Below, piece by piece: positions 10,621 through 21,507 of a stretch of DNA of 64,000 nt. A program made the position numbers and the translations under genes. Source of the DNA: Helianthus annuus. Taxonomy: Eukaryota; Streptophyta; Magnoliopsida; Asterales; Asteraceae. How positions within the stretch are numbered: position 1 is the first letter of the stretch; each line of letters begins with the position of its first letter. Where the stretch lies: the NCBI RefSeq assembly GCF_002127325.2, contig NC_035441.2, positions 50,100,663 to 50,164,662 of the forward strand. The letters run 5' to 3'. The notes beneath the pieces were generated by a model. It was given only the letters and a program-made list of their open reading frames with translations. It was not told the DNA's origin and ran no database searches.

Positions 10621-11342
10621 TCTTAGAATGAATGGCAGAATTTGGGTTCCTATTCAAGGAGGACTTCGGGATGTGATCCTTCAGGAAGCCCATAATTCCA
10701 AGTATTCAGTTCACCCGGGAGGTGACAAGATGTATCAAGATCTAAAGGCAAATTATTAGTGGATAGGTTTAAAGAAATCTATTGCCACCCATGTAGCTAA
10801 GTGCCTAACATGCGCTCAGATTAAAGCTGAACATCAAAAGCCATCAGGTCTTCTACAACAGCCGGAACTTCCCACTTGGAAATGGGAAATGATAACCATG
10901 GATTTCATCACCAAGTTACCTAAAACAAGACACGGAAATGACACTATATGGGTTACAGTTGATAGACTGACGAAGTCAGCACATTTCTTACCCATCAAGG
11001 AGACTCGTAGCTCCGATAAGTTTGCCCAGTTATATGTCGATAAGATTGTAGCTCTTCATGGAGTACCGGTGGCTATTATCTCTGATAGAGATACTAGATA
11101 CACCTCTCACTTTTGGAAAAGTTTCCAACAATCTTTGGACACTCGTTTGAATTTTAGTACTGCTTACCATCCTCAGACTGATGGCCAGAGTGAGCGTACT
11201 ATTCAAACCTTAGAAGACATGCTTTGTGCATGTGTTATTGATTTGGGTGGTAGTTGGGATGACCACCTGCCATTGATTGAGTTCTCCTATAACAATAGTT
11301 ATCATACCAGCATTCAGGCTGCGCCTTTTGAGGCATTATATG
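10621..11342 (+). pseudogene. Element A integrase, N-terminal and core part
   Basis: Zinc-binding N-terminus visible as [12 protein letters not shown] and KCLTC; a Trp codon between them is now TAG at 10757-10759. The core shows the D,D-35-E triad: [18 protein letters not shown] and [10 protein letters not shown]. The frame ends at the insertion of element B; the next codons resume at 20875. The coding sequence across the empty site matches that of element C near 45010. Confidence 0.93.
11338..11342. repeat. Target site duplication ATATG (left) of element B
   Basis: ATATG matches 20870-20874. The boundary is slightly ambiguous: if the LTR is taken to start two bases earlier (TGTGACAA), only a 3-bp ATA duplication remains. 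Five is the normal gypsy value and is preferred. Confidence 0.8.
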
Positions 11343-13412
11343 TGTGACAACTCGTAATTTGAACCTACTTTCTGTAACGCTACGTGCTTACGTGAACTAT
11401 GTTAATTGAATGTTATGTTTATTTATATGTGAATGTGTGTTTATGCAAGTGACCCGATCGCACAATGCACACAAGCCCGTTTGGGCCGAACACCGTACCA
11501 TGACTCGCACACCTATGTCACTCGGCCCACATACTTCGAAACCCGGAATCAAGGGCAAGGGCGGCCCAATGTTGGGTTCGGCCCATCCTCTAGTCGATTA
11601 ACACATGGGATGTGGTAAACATCTCACAGTTTATCAAAACACCCTAACACATACACAAACCCTATAACACACACACTCTCTCTCTCAACCGGAACCAAGG
11701 CAACCGAACACCCTCCACCATCGAAGATCTTGGTTCGGATCATTCTCTTAATCGGTTAGTGTCAAATCTTTACTTGATTCTTGTATGTTTTATGCTTGGT
11801 GTTCGATAGATTGAATGATGTTTATGTGATGTTCTAATTCGGTTAGGGTGTATGCATGATAACCGGCTGTGATATTTTGATTTGTAGTATGGATTGAATT
11901 ATTGTACACATGGCTTAGGGTTGCATGATAGTTTATAATTTGATTAATCACATGAATCCGATCATATGGTCTACGTATTGGTAAATAGTTGTTCTTGATA
12001 GGAAATGAACGATTATGAACATGATTGATTTTTGAATAAGTTGTTGCTTGATCTGATTTATGAAACTGCCGAATATGTTAGCTGAAATCACGGAATGATG
12101 GTTGCTGTTAATTAAGGAAGTCTGTTACATGCTTAGTCTCGACACAGGTTGCGAGTCGAGAACCCTCAGTCTCGACTCGAGACCACATCGCCAACACACA
12201 GCAAGCACAACTCGAGACCATGGTTGCGGGTCCGGTTGCGACTCGAGACCGTGTAGTCTCGACAAGCACATGACAACTCGAGATCACCTTATTGCGACTC
12301 GAGACTTGGAAACCAGTACAACACGAGACCACTTAGTCTCGACTCGAGAGCTTAGTCTCGACTCGAGACCATACATACGTACACTCTGCTATTGGGCCTG
12401 CACACTGTTACGAGTCCATCTGATTGGGCTGCATATTTGGACTTTGTTTTTGTGAAGCTACTGTTGAACTGTTATGCTTATACGTGAATACAATGGTCAA
12501 TACTTGTACACAACTTGTTACGATACGTGTAGAACATACGTGCAATACTTGAATACAAACCTGACTTGTATGATAAACGTGCTAGGACGTGGTTGATCAC
12601 ATTGTAGCTTAATTGAACTTTTTGTGTATCATACCGAGCAACCCCAGGTGAGTTCATTGCATTTTCTCAAGCATGCGTCCCGGTGGTTTGGGACAACTAA
12701 TAAACATTTGGAAGGGAAACTTTGGGTAAACAACTTAATCGGTTTTGGTATTTGAACATGGAATCTATCATCATCGGATTTTCTGTAGGGCAATGGGGTA
12801 ATTAGTTGATAGCGCTATTAGGTGGGAAACCTCACACCGGGCCGTAAGGACGGGCGTGAACTAATTATCTGGGTATCGCTATGGTTGTTAAGAGGCACAC
12901 TCCTCGGATACATATGGGCACACTCCCTAGGGTATCTAGCGTGAGCAACATAGCATCGGTCGTTAAGGGGTACACACTCCCCGGATACATATGGGCACAC
13001 TCCCTAGGGTATCTAACGTGAACGACATCGAATCACAATACTAAATCGCGTTAACATACATCTGGTAACAAGATACGTAACAAAACCTTGAACTCACCAG
13101 CGTAGTCTGACACACGTGTTTGCATGCTTGTAGGTCATTAACGTTTGGAACATGGACTTGCTATCTGGGAGTGCTGGAGTGGTCATGGATCGAGGCTCTT
13201 GGATTAACTTACATTTGATACATTGGTTTTAAGTATTAATATGAAACATTTCCTAAACGATTATTTACATGCTTCCGCTACACAACACTTTGGGAATTGA
13301 TATTATGTTTTATTTAAGTATTTACCATTGGTTCAATGTGATTGGTGGCTCGAACTCTGATGCGTAACACGCCTCGCGGGATTTCCGCAGGTGGGATTTT
13401 GGGGGTGTTACA
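11343..13412 (+). repeat. 5' LTR of element B (2,070 bp)
   Basis: Begins TGACAACTCGTAATT and ends GGGTGTTACA; repeated at 18801-20869. ORFs inside it are chance products of repeats. Contains a CT-rich stretch (11672-11688), a palindromic array (12136-12372), and near 12880-13015 two ~65-base direct repeats carrying CGGATACATATGGGCACACT. No convincing TATA box could be placed. Confidence 0.95.
12136..12372. repeat. Palindromic GTCTCGA-C-TCGAGAC array in the B 5' LTR
   Basis: About ten complete or half copies of a 15-base interrupted palindrome (arms GTCTCGA/TCGAGAC, one-base centre) spread over 237 bases, some mutated. The same array is at about 19590-19828 in the 3' LTR. Translating it gives the repetitive SLDSRP-type pseudo-peptides, which should not be read as a gene. 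Confidence 0.88.
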
Positions 13413-13415
13413 GTT

Positions 13416-13427
13416 TGGTATCAGAGC
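13416..13427 (+). other. Primer-binding site of element B
   Basis: TGGTATCAGAGC, 3 bases after the 5' LTR; initiator Met-tRNA type. Confidence 0.9.
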
Positions 13428-13927
13428 CACTGGTTATAGTGAACTAGGTTTTAAAACGTTTTGTAAAACCAGACTATAACCAAACAACTTCAAAGATCGA
13501 TCATGACACTCAGCTCCAGATTGCAAGGTTCGTCTCTCTCTCACTTTATACATTACTTGCTTAGCAGTCACACACTCCCAACGTATATGAACTGAAGCAT
13601 TTAACACTATAGTGACTTGATAGTGTGACACTACTCTTCGACTCATGTAAACCATAGACCTGTGATACCATCTGTTGTGTTGTTTGAACGGGGGAAACTT
13701 TGAGCGCAAGCTAAGAGGCACTGAGACAAGCATGCAAATTGCCTTATTATTATGGGTGCACACTTAATAATAACGTGGGGTGCATGCAAGTCCCAGTGAG
13801 GCTTATCGAGCGTGAGAAGGGTTCTGCCTTACTATGTGTGAACTTGGTAGTACGTAAATATCAGTATGATACTTGACTTCCATCTCGTTTCGAATTTCTG
13901 AATCGGTTCATTTCCAACTATAGAATC
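13428..13927 (+). other. Untranslated leader of element B
   Basis: 500 bases between the primer-binding site and the gag ATG. No ORF supported. It ends TTTCCAACTATAG before AATCATG, which resembles an intron acceptor, as upstream of gag in the other gypsy elements here. Confidence 0.5.
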
Positions 13928-14033
13928 ATGAGTGGACTAGGACACGGACGTGGCAACATCAACATGACTCAGGCTGAGTTGACTGACTTAATCAATACCC
14001 GTGTGGCTGAGGCCTTAGCAGCCTATCAAGCTG

Positions 14034-14117
14034 GTACGGAATGTACCAAGTACTCTTTACTCTTATACCACGTACACATCTTTTCACTCCTATAATGTGT
14101 TTCCTTCCGTCATTTAG
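14034..14117 (+). other. Probable 84-nt intron in element B gag
   Basis: Starts GTACGG after ...CAAGCTG and ends CCGTCATTTAG, pyrimidine-rich before the AG. It contains an in-frame TAA. Removing it joins two gag segments in frame; gag of elements A and C has no such interruption at this place. Length and composition suit a short plant intron. Confidence 0.7.
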
Positions 14118-15185
14118 GTCAGCAAGCGCAACCTCAACCTAACCAGCCTGCGTGTACGTTCAAAATGTTTATGGACTGTAAGCCACAGACCTTCACCGGG
14201 ACTGAAGGGGCTGTGGGACTTCTAAGATGGTTCGAGAAAGCAGAGTCTGTGTTTGCTATCTGTAATTGTCCCGCTGGGGACAAGGTGAAATATGCTGCGG
14301 GTACCTTGGCGGACGGTGCCCTAACGTGGTGGAATGCCCAAGTCCAACTGTTGGGCATCGAGGCAGCGAATGCTACAACTTGGGATGACTTTAAAGAGTT
14401 GATTCGGGAAGAGTATTGTCCTCGGGACGAGGTCCAGAAGTTGGAAAACGAGTACTACGAATTGAAGATGGTTGGATCTGAAGTCGAAGCGTATGTGAAG
14501 CGATCGTAGGAACTGGCCGACATGTGCCCGAACTTGTCCCGGCCTATGTCTCGGAGGATTGAGTTATTCATCAAAGGGTTCCCTCCGCGTGTGAAGAGTT
14601 TGGTCACTGCAGCCCATCTCAATGATTTGACACAGATTGTTCGTCTGACTCATAAGATTGTGGACCAAGAGGTCGAGAGCAATTCGTTACCCCCGCGCAT
14701 TTCAGCCACTGCTGCTGCGGCACCCACTGCTACTACATCTGCTAATGATAACAAACGGAAGTGGAGCGACTACGACAAAGCACCCAGTGCTGGTCAGACT
14801 CAGAAAAGGCCAGAAAACAACAACAACCGCAGCATCAGCCAGTCGTCTTCTGTCAATCAAGGCCAGGGAAGTGGCCACAGCCCGGGTTCGTATGCAGGGA
14901 AGAAGCCACGATGTAACAAGTGTGGCTATCATCATTTCGGGTCGTGTAGTCGGATATGTAACAGGTGTGGTAAGGCGGGCCATGAGGCCAGGGATTGTAG
15001 GGCCCCACAGCCCAAACACCAGCAGCAACAAAACCAGCAGAATCAGAGACAACAGGGACAACCACCCCAGCAGAACCAGGGTTTCAGGAAGGGGTGCTAT
15101 CAGTGTGGTGACGAGGGTCACTTTAAGCGGGATTGCCCTCAGTTAAACCAGAACGCTAACGACAACAACCGCCCGAATAACAACA

Positions 15186-18100
15186 ATGCTGGAAACAACA
15201 ACAACAACAACAACGGCAACAATGGGGGGAAATGGTGCTCGAGGCAGAATGTTCCAGCTTGGAGCAGGGGATGCCAGGAATGACGGCAACGTTGTAACTG
15301 GTACGTTTCCTGTTAACAATCGTATTGCTTCTGTATTATTTGATTCGGGTGCCGATTGGAGTTATGTGTCCCTAGAGTTTAGTCAACGATTAGGGATAAC
15401 CCCAACACCTTTAGAAGTTAAACAAGTAGTAGAACTAGCAGATGGTAAAACGATAGAAGCCTCAAATGTCCTTTTTGGATGCAAACTAGATCTCATGGGT
15501 CAGGTGTTTGACATTGACCTCCTTCCCGTTACGCTCGGTAGTTTTGACATAGTGGTAGGCATGGATTGGTTGTCTAAGCACCAAGCAGAAATTTTGTGTA
15601 AAGAGAAGATTGTGCGTATCCCTCTCCCTGATGGGGAGACATTATTAGTTCAAGGACATCGTAGTGGGACGATGGTCGGTATTATCTCGGCCATGCATGC
15701 GCAGAAGTATCTACAAAAGGGGTATCCTGCAATGTTGGCGTTTGTTACCAACGCTCAGACTGAAGAAAGGAAGATCGAGGATCTACCAGTGGTGCGAGAA
15801 TTCGCTGATGTGTTCCCAGAGGAGTTACCAGGGTTACCTCCTCACCGTCAAGTGGAATTTCAGGTTGATCTGGCGCCAGGGGCGGCCCCAATTGCTCGAG
15901 CTCCATACCGGTTGGCCCCTGGTGAGTTGCAGGAACTGTCTAATCAACTGCAAGAGTTGTTGGACAAGGGCTTTATTCGACCCAGTTCTTCGCCTTGGGG
16001 AGCCCCAGTACTATTTGTAAAGAAGAAAGATGGGTCATTCCGTATGTGTATTGATTATCGAGAGCTCAACAAGGTGACCATTAAGAACCGCTATCCATTA
16101 CCACGCATCGACGACTTGTTTGACCAGCTGCAAGGGTCAAGCTTCTATTCTAAGATCGACTTAAGATCGGGGTATCACCAGGTAAGGGTTAGGGAAGAGG
16201 ATGTTCCCAAGACGGCTTTTCGAACGCGCTACGGATACTATGAGTTTTTGGTTATGCCGTTTGGATTGACTAATGCACCAGCGGTTTTCATGGATCTCAT
16301 GAACCGCGTATGTAAGCCATACCTCGACGAGTTTGTTATAGTGCTTATTGACGACATCCTAGTCTATTCCAAGAACAGGGAGGATCACGAGCGTCACCTA
16401 CGTCTCATCTTGGAACTTTTGAGAAGGGAACAACTGTATGCGAAGTTTTCTAAGTGCGACTTTTGGATTCGAGAAGTGCATTTCCTTGGGCACGTTGTTA
16501 ACGAGAAAGGGATACATGTTGATCTTGCGAAGGTGGATACAGTTAAGAATTGGGCGGCACCAAAGACTCCGTCTGAGGTGCGACAATTTCTTGGTCTCGC
16601 AGGGTATTATCGAAGGTTCATTAAAGATTTCTCGAAAATCGCGCAACCCCTCACCTCGCTGACACAGAAGAACACCGCGTACTCTTGGGGAACGAAGCAG
16701 GAAGAGGCCTTCCAGTTGTTAAAACAGAAACTTTGCAGTGCACCGATTTTGTCGTTACCAGAGGGTACCGAAGATTTTGTGGTTTATTGTGATGCTTCGA
16801 TTCAGGGTCTCGGTTGCGTATTGATGCAACGCGAGAAGGTGATAGCATATGCTTCTCGTCAGCTAAAGGTGCACGAGAAGAACTATACGACTCACGATTT
16901 GGAATTAGGAGCGGTGGTGTTTGCGTTGAAGATCTGGAGGCACTATCTGTACGGTACCAAATGCACCATCTACACCGACCATAGGAGTCTCCAGCACATC
17001 TTCGACCAGAAAGAATTGAATATGCGACAACGACGATGGGTGGAATTATTGAACGATTATGAATGTGCCATCAAGTATCATCCGGGCAAGGCAAACGTTG
17101 TAGCTGACGCCCTCAGCAGAAAGGATAATGCACCTAGGCGTGTGCGAGCATTGCAACTCACGATCCAGTCCAACCTCCCTTCCCAGATACGAGACGCTCA
17201 GTTAGAAGCGTTGAAACCAGAGAACGTTCGAGTTGAAGCTTTACGTGGCTCGAGGCAACGACTAGAACGAAAGGGAGACGGTGCTTACTACGTAACTGGA
17301 CGCATTTGGGTTCCACTCTATGGCGACTTACGAGAACTTGTAATGGAAGAAGCGCATAAATCACGTTACTCCGTACATCCCGGATCAGATAAGATGTACC
17401 ACGACTTGAAAACTACATACTGGTGGCCTAGCATGAAAGCCCACATAGCAACCTACGTCAGCAAATGTTTGACTTGTGCTAAAGTCAAAGCGGAACATCA
17501 AAAGCCCTCAGGTCTACTACAGCAACCAGAGATACCCACATGGAAGTGGGAACAGATCGCCATGGATTTCGTGACAGGGCTACCTCGAACTCAGGCTGGA
17601 AATGACACTATATGGGTAATTGTTGATCGCCTCACGAAGTCAGCACATTTCTTAGCAATCAAGGAAACAGACAAATTCTCTCAGCTGGCAGAAGTGTATC
17701 TTAAGGAGGTGGTTTCTAGGCATGGGGTACCAACTTCTATCATTTCAGACCGAGATCCGCGTTTCACTTCAGAGTTATGGCAGTCAATGCATAAATCGTT
17801 CGGTTCCCAACTCGACATGAGTACCACTTATCACCCGCAGACGGATGGTCAAAGCGAGCGCACCATCCAAACACTTGAAGACATGCTACGGGCATGTGTA
17901 ATCGACTTTGGGAAAGGATGGGAGAAGCACTTACCGTTGATAGAATTCTCCTACAACAACAGCTACCATACAAGTATTAAGGCAGCTCCGTTCGAAGCAT
18001 TGTACGGACGGAAATGTCGTTCACCTCTCTGCTGGCTTGAGGTGGGTGATAGTCAGATCACAGGCCCTGAGTTTGTGCTTGAGGCATCAGAAAGCATTGT

Positions 18101-18716
18101 GCAAATCCGAAACCGTATGGCCGCAGCTCGCGACCGCCAGAAAAGCTACGCTGACAAGCGTAGTAAACCGCTGGAATTTGAAGTTAATGACCGCGTTATG
18201 TTAAAGGTTTCACCCTGGAAGGGTGTGGTGCGTTTTGGGAAACGCGGCAAACTAAACCCTCGCTATGTAGGACCATTCAAAATTTTAGAACGGATTGGAA
18301 AGGTGGCCTACAGGTTGGAATTACCGGCTGAGTTGGGTAATGTCCATGATGTATTTCACGTATCGCAGCTAAAGAAGTGTTTGGTTGATGAAACACTAGT
18401 TGTACCATTTCAAGAGCTGAAGATAGACGACAAATTGCAGTTTGTCAAAGAACCAATTGAGATTATGGATCGGGAAGTTAAAGTTCGTAAACACAGCCGT
18501 ATACCGATTGTGAGAGTTCGTTGGAACTCAAGACGTGGTCCAGAGTTCACGTGGGAACGCGAGGACCAGATGAAACTTAAGTATCCACATTTGTTCCCCA
18601 AAGACCAGTCAAAACCTAGCAAACCTAATGTTGATACAACTAGTGAATTTCGGGACGAAATTCCCATTCAAGTTGGGGAGGATGTGACACCCCAAGAAAA
18701 CCAGCAAACGATATAA
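15186..18716 (+). CDS. pol: Element B pol polyprotein (protease, RT, RNase H, integrase, chromodomain)
   Basis: 1,176 codons without a stop. The first ~18 residues overlap gag; true pol begins around [12 protein letters not shown]. Protease [12 protein letters not shown] (~residues 51-62) and [12 protein letters not shown] with [31 protein letters not shown] and catalytic LIDDIL (~residue 385). RNase H from [10 protein letters not shown] to ADALSRKD. Integrase has [12 protein letters not shown] and KCLTC zinc residues, then [18 protein letters not shown] and [10 protein letters not shown] as the D,D,E triad. A GPF/Y-type module ([20 protein letters not shown]) and a chromodomain-like tail ([25 protein letters not shown]) follow; such tails steer chromoviruses to heterochromatin. 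All catalytic residues seem present. The last ~30 codons read through an older polypurine-tract-like sequence. Confidence 0.95.
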   Translation: MLETTTTTTTATMGGNGARGRMFQLGAGDARNDGNVVTGTFPVNNRIASVLFDSGADWSYVSLEFSQRLGITPTPLEVKQVVELADGKTIEASNVLFGCKLDLMGQVFDIDLLPVTLGSFDIVVGMDWLSKHQAEILCKEKIVRIPLPDGETLLVQGHRSGTMVGIISAMHAQKYLQKGYPAMLAFVTNAQTEERKIEDLPVVREFADVFPEELPGLPPHRQVEFQVDLAPGAAPIARAPYRLAPGELQELSNQLQELLDKGFIRPSSSPWGAPVLFVKKKDGSFRMCIDYRELNKVTIKNRYPLPRIDDLFDQLQGSSFYSKIDLRSGYHQVRVREEDVPKTAFRTRYGYYEFLVMPFGLTNAPAVFMDLMNRVCKPYLDEFVIVLIDDILVYSKNREDHERHLRLILELLRREQLYAKFSKCDFWIREVHFLGHVVNEKGIHVDLAKVDTVKNWAAPKTPSEVRQFLGLAGYYRRFIKDFSKIAQPLTSLTQKNTAYSWGTKQEEAFQLLKQKLCSAPILSLPEGTEDFVVYCDASIQGLGCVLMQREKVIAYASRQLKVHEKNYTTHDLELGAVVFALKIWRHYLYGTKCTIYTDHRSLQHIFDQKELNMRQRRWVELLNDYECAIKYHPGKANVVADALSRKDNAPRRVRALQLTIQSNLPSQIRDAQLEALKPENVRVEALRGSRQRLERKGDGAYYVTGRIWVPLYGDLRELVMEEAHKSRYSVHPGSDKMYHDLKTTYWWPSMKAHIATYVSKCLTCAKVKAEHQKPSGLLQQPEIPTWKWEQIAMDFVTGLPRTQAGNDTIWVIVDRLTKSAHFLAIKETDKFSQLAEVYLKEVVSRHGVPTSIISDRDPRFTSELWQSMHKSFGSQLDMSTTYHPQTDGQSERTIQTLEDMLRACVIDFGKGWEKHLPLIEFSYNNSYHTSIKAAPFEALYGRKCRSPLCWLEVGDSQITGPEFVLEASESIVQIRNRMAAARDRQKSYADKRSKPLEFEVNDRVMLKVSPWKGVVRFGKRGKLNPRYVGPFKILERIGKVAYRLELPAELGNVHDVFHVSQLKKCLVDETLVVPFQELKIDDKLQFVKEPIEIMDREVKVRKHSRIPIVRVRWNSRRGPEFTWEREDQMKLKYPHLFPKDQSKPSKPNVDTTSEFRDEIPIQVGEDVTPQENQQTI
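15224..15229 (+). other. G6 run at the gag/pol frame break of element B
   Basis: Gag and pol are offset by one base exactly around this run. Homologues of this lineage here (A, C) keep gag and protease in one frame. Either a genomic one-base insertion, an assembly/homopolymer error, or less likely a programmed shift. Confidence 0.7.
18655..18691 (+). other. Extra polypurine-tract/LTR-start-like sequence inside the end of B pol
   Basis: GGGACGAAATTCCC..., then CAAGTTGGGGAGGATGTGACACC: the layout typical of the end of a gypsy element (tract followed by TGTGACA...), yet here it is translated. A second such site (18768-18800) is the one actually used. Confidence 0.6.
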
Positions 18717-18783
18717 CTTACTTAGCTTTAACTTATCTAGCTTTCTCAGTGAGTGCGAACCAAATTTCAGGACGAAATTTCTT

Positions 18784-18800
18784 TTTAGTTGGGGATACTG
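18784..18800 (+). other. Polypurine tract of element B
   Basis: TTTAGTTGGGGATACTG lies directly before the 3' LTR; plus-strand primer site. Confidence 0.7.
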
Positions 18801-20869
18801 TGACAACTCGTAATTTGAACCTACTTTCTGTAACGCTACGTGCTTACGTGAACTATGTTAATTGAATGTTATGTTTATTTATATGTGAATGTGTGTTTAT
18901 GCAAGTGACCCGATCGCACAATGCACACAAGCCCGTTTGGGCCGAACACCGTACCATGACTCGCACACCTATGTCACTCGGCCCACATACTTCGAAACCC
19001 GGAATCAAGGGCAAGGGCGGCCCAATGTTGGGTTCGGCCCATCCTCTAGTCGATTAACACATGGGATGTGGTAAACATCTCACACTTTATCAAAACACCC
19101 TAACACATACACAAACCCTAGAACACACACACTCTCTCTCTCAACCGGAACCAAGGCAACCGAACACCCTCCACCATCGAAGATCTTGGTTCGGATCATT
19201 CTCTTAATCGGTTAGTGTCAAATCTTTACTTGATTCTTGTATGTTTTATGCTTGGTGTTCGATAGATTGAATGATGTTTATGTGATGTTCTAATTCGGTT
19301 AGGGTGTATGCATGATAACCGGTTGTGATATTTTGATTTGTAGTATGGATTGAATTATTGTACACATGGCTTAGGGTTGCATGATAGTTTATAATTTGAT
19401 TAATCACATGAATCCGATCATATGGTCTGCGTATTGGTAAATAGTTGTTCTTGATAGGATATGAACGATTATGAACATGATTGATTTTTGAATAAGTTGT
19501 TGCTTGATCTGATTTATGAAACTGCCGAATATGTTAGCTGAAATCACGGAATGATGGTTGCTGTTAATTAAGGAAGTCTGTTACATGCTTAGTCTCGACA
19601 CAGGTTGCGAGTCGAGAACCCTCAGTCTCGACTCGAGACCACATCGCCAACACACAGCAAGCACAACTCGAGACCATGGTTGCGGGTCCGGTTGCGACTC
19701 GAGACCGTGTAGTCTCGACAAGCACATGACAACTCGAGATCACCTTATTGCGACTCGAGACTTGGAAACCAGTTCAACACGAGACCACTTAGTCTCGACT
19801 CGAGAGCTTAGTCTCGACTCGAGACCATACATACGTACACTCTGCTATTGGGCCTGCACACTGTTACGAGTCCATCTGATTGGGCCGCATATTTGGACTT
19901 TGTTTTTGTGAAGCTACTGTTGAACTGTTATGCTTATACGTGAAGACAATGGTCAATACTTGTACACAACTTGTTACGATACGTGTAGAACATACGTGCA
20001 ATACTTGAATACAAACCTGACTTGTATGATAAACGTGCTAGGACGTGGCTGATCACATTGTAGCTTAACTGAACTTTTTGTGTATCATACCGAGCAACCC
20101 CAGGTGAGTTCATTGCATTTTCTCAAGCATGCGTCCCGGTGGTTTGGGATAACTAATAAACATTTGGAAGGGAAACTTTGGGTAAACAACTTAATCGGTT
20201 TTGGTATTTGAACATGGAATCTATCATCATCGGATTGTCTGTAGGGCAATGGGGTAATTAGTTGATAGCGCTATTAGGTGGGAAACCTCACACCGGGCCG
20301 TAAGGACGGGCGTGAACTAATTATCTGGGTATCGCTATGGTTGTTAAGAGGCACACTCCTCGGATACATATGGGCACACTCCCTAGGGTATCTAGCGTGA
20401 GCAACATAGCATCGGTCGTTAAGGGGTACACACTCCCCGGATACATATGGGCACACTCCCTAGGGTATCTAACGTGAACGACATCGAATCACAATACTAA
20501 ATCGCGTTAACATACATCTGGTAACAAGATACGTTAACAAAACCTTGAACTCACCAGCGTAGTCTGACACACTTGTTTGCATGCTTGTAGGTCATTAACG
20601 TTTGGAACATGGACTTGCTATCTGAGAGTGCTGGAGTGGTCATGGATCGAGGCTCTTGGATTAACTTACATTTGATACATTGGTTTTAAGTATTAATATG
20701 AAACATTTGCAAAATGATTATTTACATGCTTCCGCTACACAACACTTTGGGAATTGATATTATGTTTTATTTAAGTATTTACCATTGGTTCAATGTGATT
20801 GGTGGCTCGAACTCTGATGCGTAACACGCCTCGCGGGATTTCCGCAGGTGGGATTTTGGGGGTGTTACA
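18801..20869 (+). repeat. 3' LTR of element B (2,069 bp)
   Basis: Near-identical copy of 11343-13412; differences seen include single substitutions and one inserted T near 20534. Ends GGTGTTACA before the ATATG duplication. Confidence 0.95.
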
Positions 20870-20874
20870 ATATG
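20870..20874. repeat. Target site duplication ATATG (right) of element B
   Basis: Matches 11338-11342; integrase coding sequence of element A resumes here. Confidence 0.8.
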
Positions 20875-21472
20875 GTAGGAAATGCAGAACGCCTGTCTGT
20901 TGGGCAGAAGTAGGAGAAGCTCAGATATCAGGACCCGATATAGTCCTTGAGACGACGGATAAAATTTTCCAAATTCGAGATCGCCTAAAAGCTGCCAGGG
21001 ATAGGCAGAAAAGCTATGCAGACATGAGGCAAAAACCTCTAAAGTTTGAAGTAGGTGATAAAGTGTTATTAAAAGTATCACCCTGGAAAGGTGTGATGCG
21101 TTTTGGTAAAAAAGGGCAAGTTAAGCCCTAGATATATCGGACCATTTGAGATCCTCGAATGTGTTGGCAGTGTAGCATATAGGCTAAGATTGCCAGAGGA
21201 GCTGAGTGGAATTCATGATGTGTTCCACGTTTGTAATCTCAAGAAATGTTTAGCTGATGAATCTATAGCAATGTCTCATAAAGACGTGCAAGTTGATAAA
21301 AGCTTGAGGTTCATTGAGAAAACTATAGCAATTGAGGATCGGCAAGTCAAGAAGCTCCGAAGAAAGTATGTACCGATAGTAAAGGTTAAATGGGATGCTC
21401 GGAGAGGTCCCGAATATAAGTGGGAAGTTGAGTCCACTATGAAATAGAAGTACCCTCACTTGTTCCAGTAAA
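20875..21472 (+). pseudogene. Element A integrase C-terminus and chromodomain-like tail, broken
   Basis: Continuation of the integrase: [29 protein letters not shown] and [22 protein letters not shown]. One extra base in an A/G run near 21112-21116 shifts the frame; the next frame carries RYIGPFEILECVGSVAYRL (GPF/Y module), DVFHVCNLKKCL and the chromodomain-like IEDRQVKKLRRK...VKWDARRGPEYKWE. A TAG at 21445 cuts the last residues before KYPHLF; the natural end is about 21472. The insertion of B, the frameshift and the stop make it non-functional. Confidence 0.9.
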
Positions 21473-21490
21473 TCTCGGGGTCGAGATTTC

Positions 21491-21507
21491 TTTTAAGGGG
21501 GTGAGGA
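21491..21507 (+). other. Polypurine tract of element A
   Basis: TTTTAAGGGGGTGAGGA directly before the 3' LTR start TGTAACACC. Confidence 0.85.

Larger units (their letters stand above)
13928..15283 (+). pseudogene. Element B gag with an apparent intron and one nonsense codon
   Basis: Structural capsid protein. Exon 1 (13928-14033) starts MSGLGHGRGN and encodes an N-terminal helix aligning with gag N-termini of A, C, Y and Z. Exon 2 begins 14118 and stays in frame: CTFKMFMDCKPQTF, the GALTWWNAQV capsid block, a TAG at 14507-14509, then ELADMCPNL and the rest of the capsid. Three zinc knuckles follow: CNKCGYHHFGSC, CNRCGKAGHEARDC and CYQCGDEGHFKRDC. The tail is Asn/Gln-rich. The frame closes at 15283 because of an extra G at 15224-15229; without it gag would run directly into protease. 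Apart from these two lesions the gene looks functional. The intron is inferred from splice signals and homology. Confidence 0.88.
11343..20869 (+). mobile_element. Element B, nearly intact Ty3/gypsy Tekay-like element (9,527 bp)
   Basis: Young insertion in the integrase gene of element A. Two LTRs of about 2,070 bp, primer-binding site, gag with an apparent intron, uninterrupted pol of 1,176 codons with chromodomain, polypurine tract, and LTR. The two LTRs differ at about 17-20 positions by my reading (~1 %), so it is recent. Only two lesions are seen in the coding part: a TAG in gag (14507) and one extra base in a G run at the gag/pol border (15224-15229). It has no ORF0. Confidence 0.96.

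Noticed and set aside
11410..11618. Two overlapping ORFs of 61-63 codons, repeated at 18866-19074
   Set aside because: They lie in both LTRs of element B, with no protein-like pattern; identical copies come from LTR duplication.
12102..12455. 117-codon ORF with repeated SLDSRP/TRDH words (and its copy at 19558-19911)
   Set aside because: Translation of the GTCTCGACTCGAGAC palindrome array in the LTR.
14702..15121. Leu/Val-rich 139-codon minus-strand ORF
   Set aside because: Antisense shadow of the B gag zinc-knuckle region.
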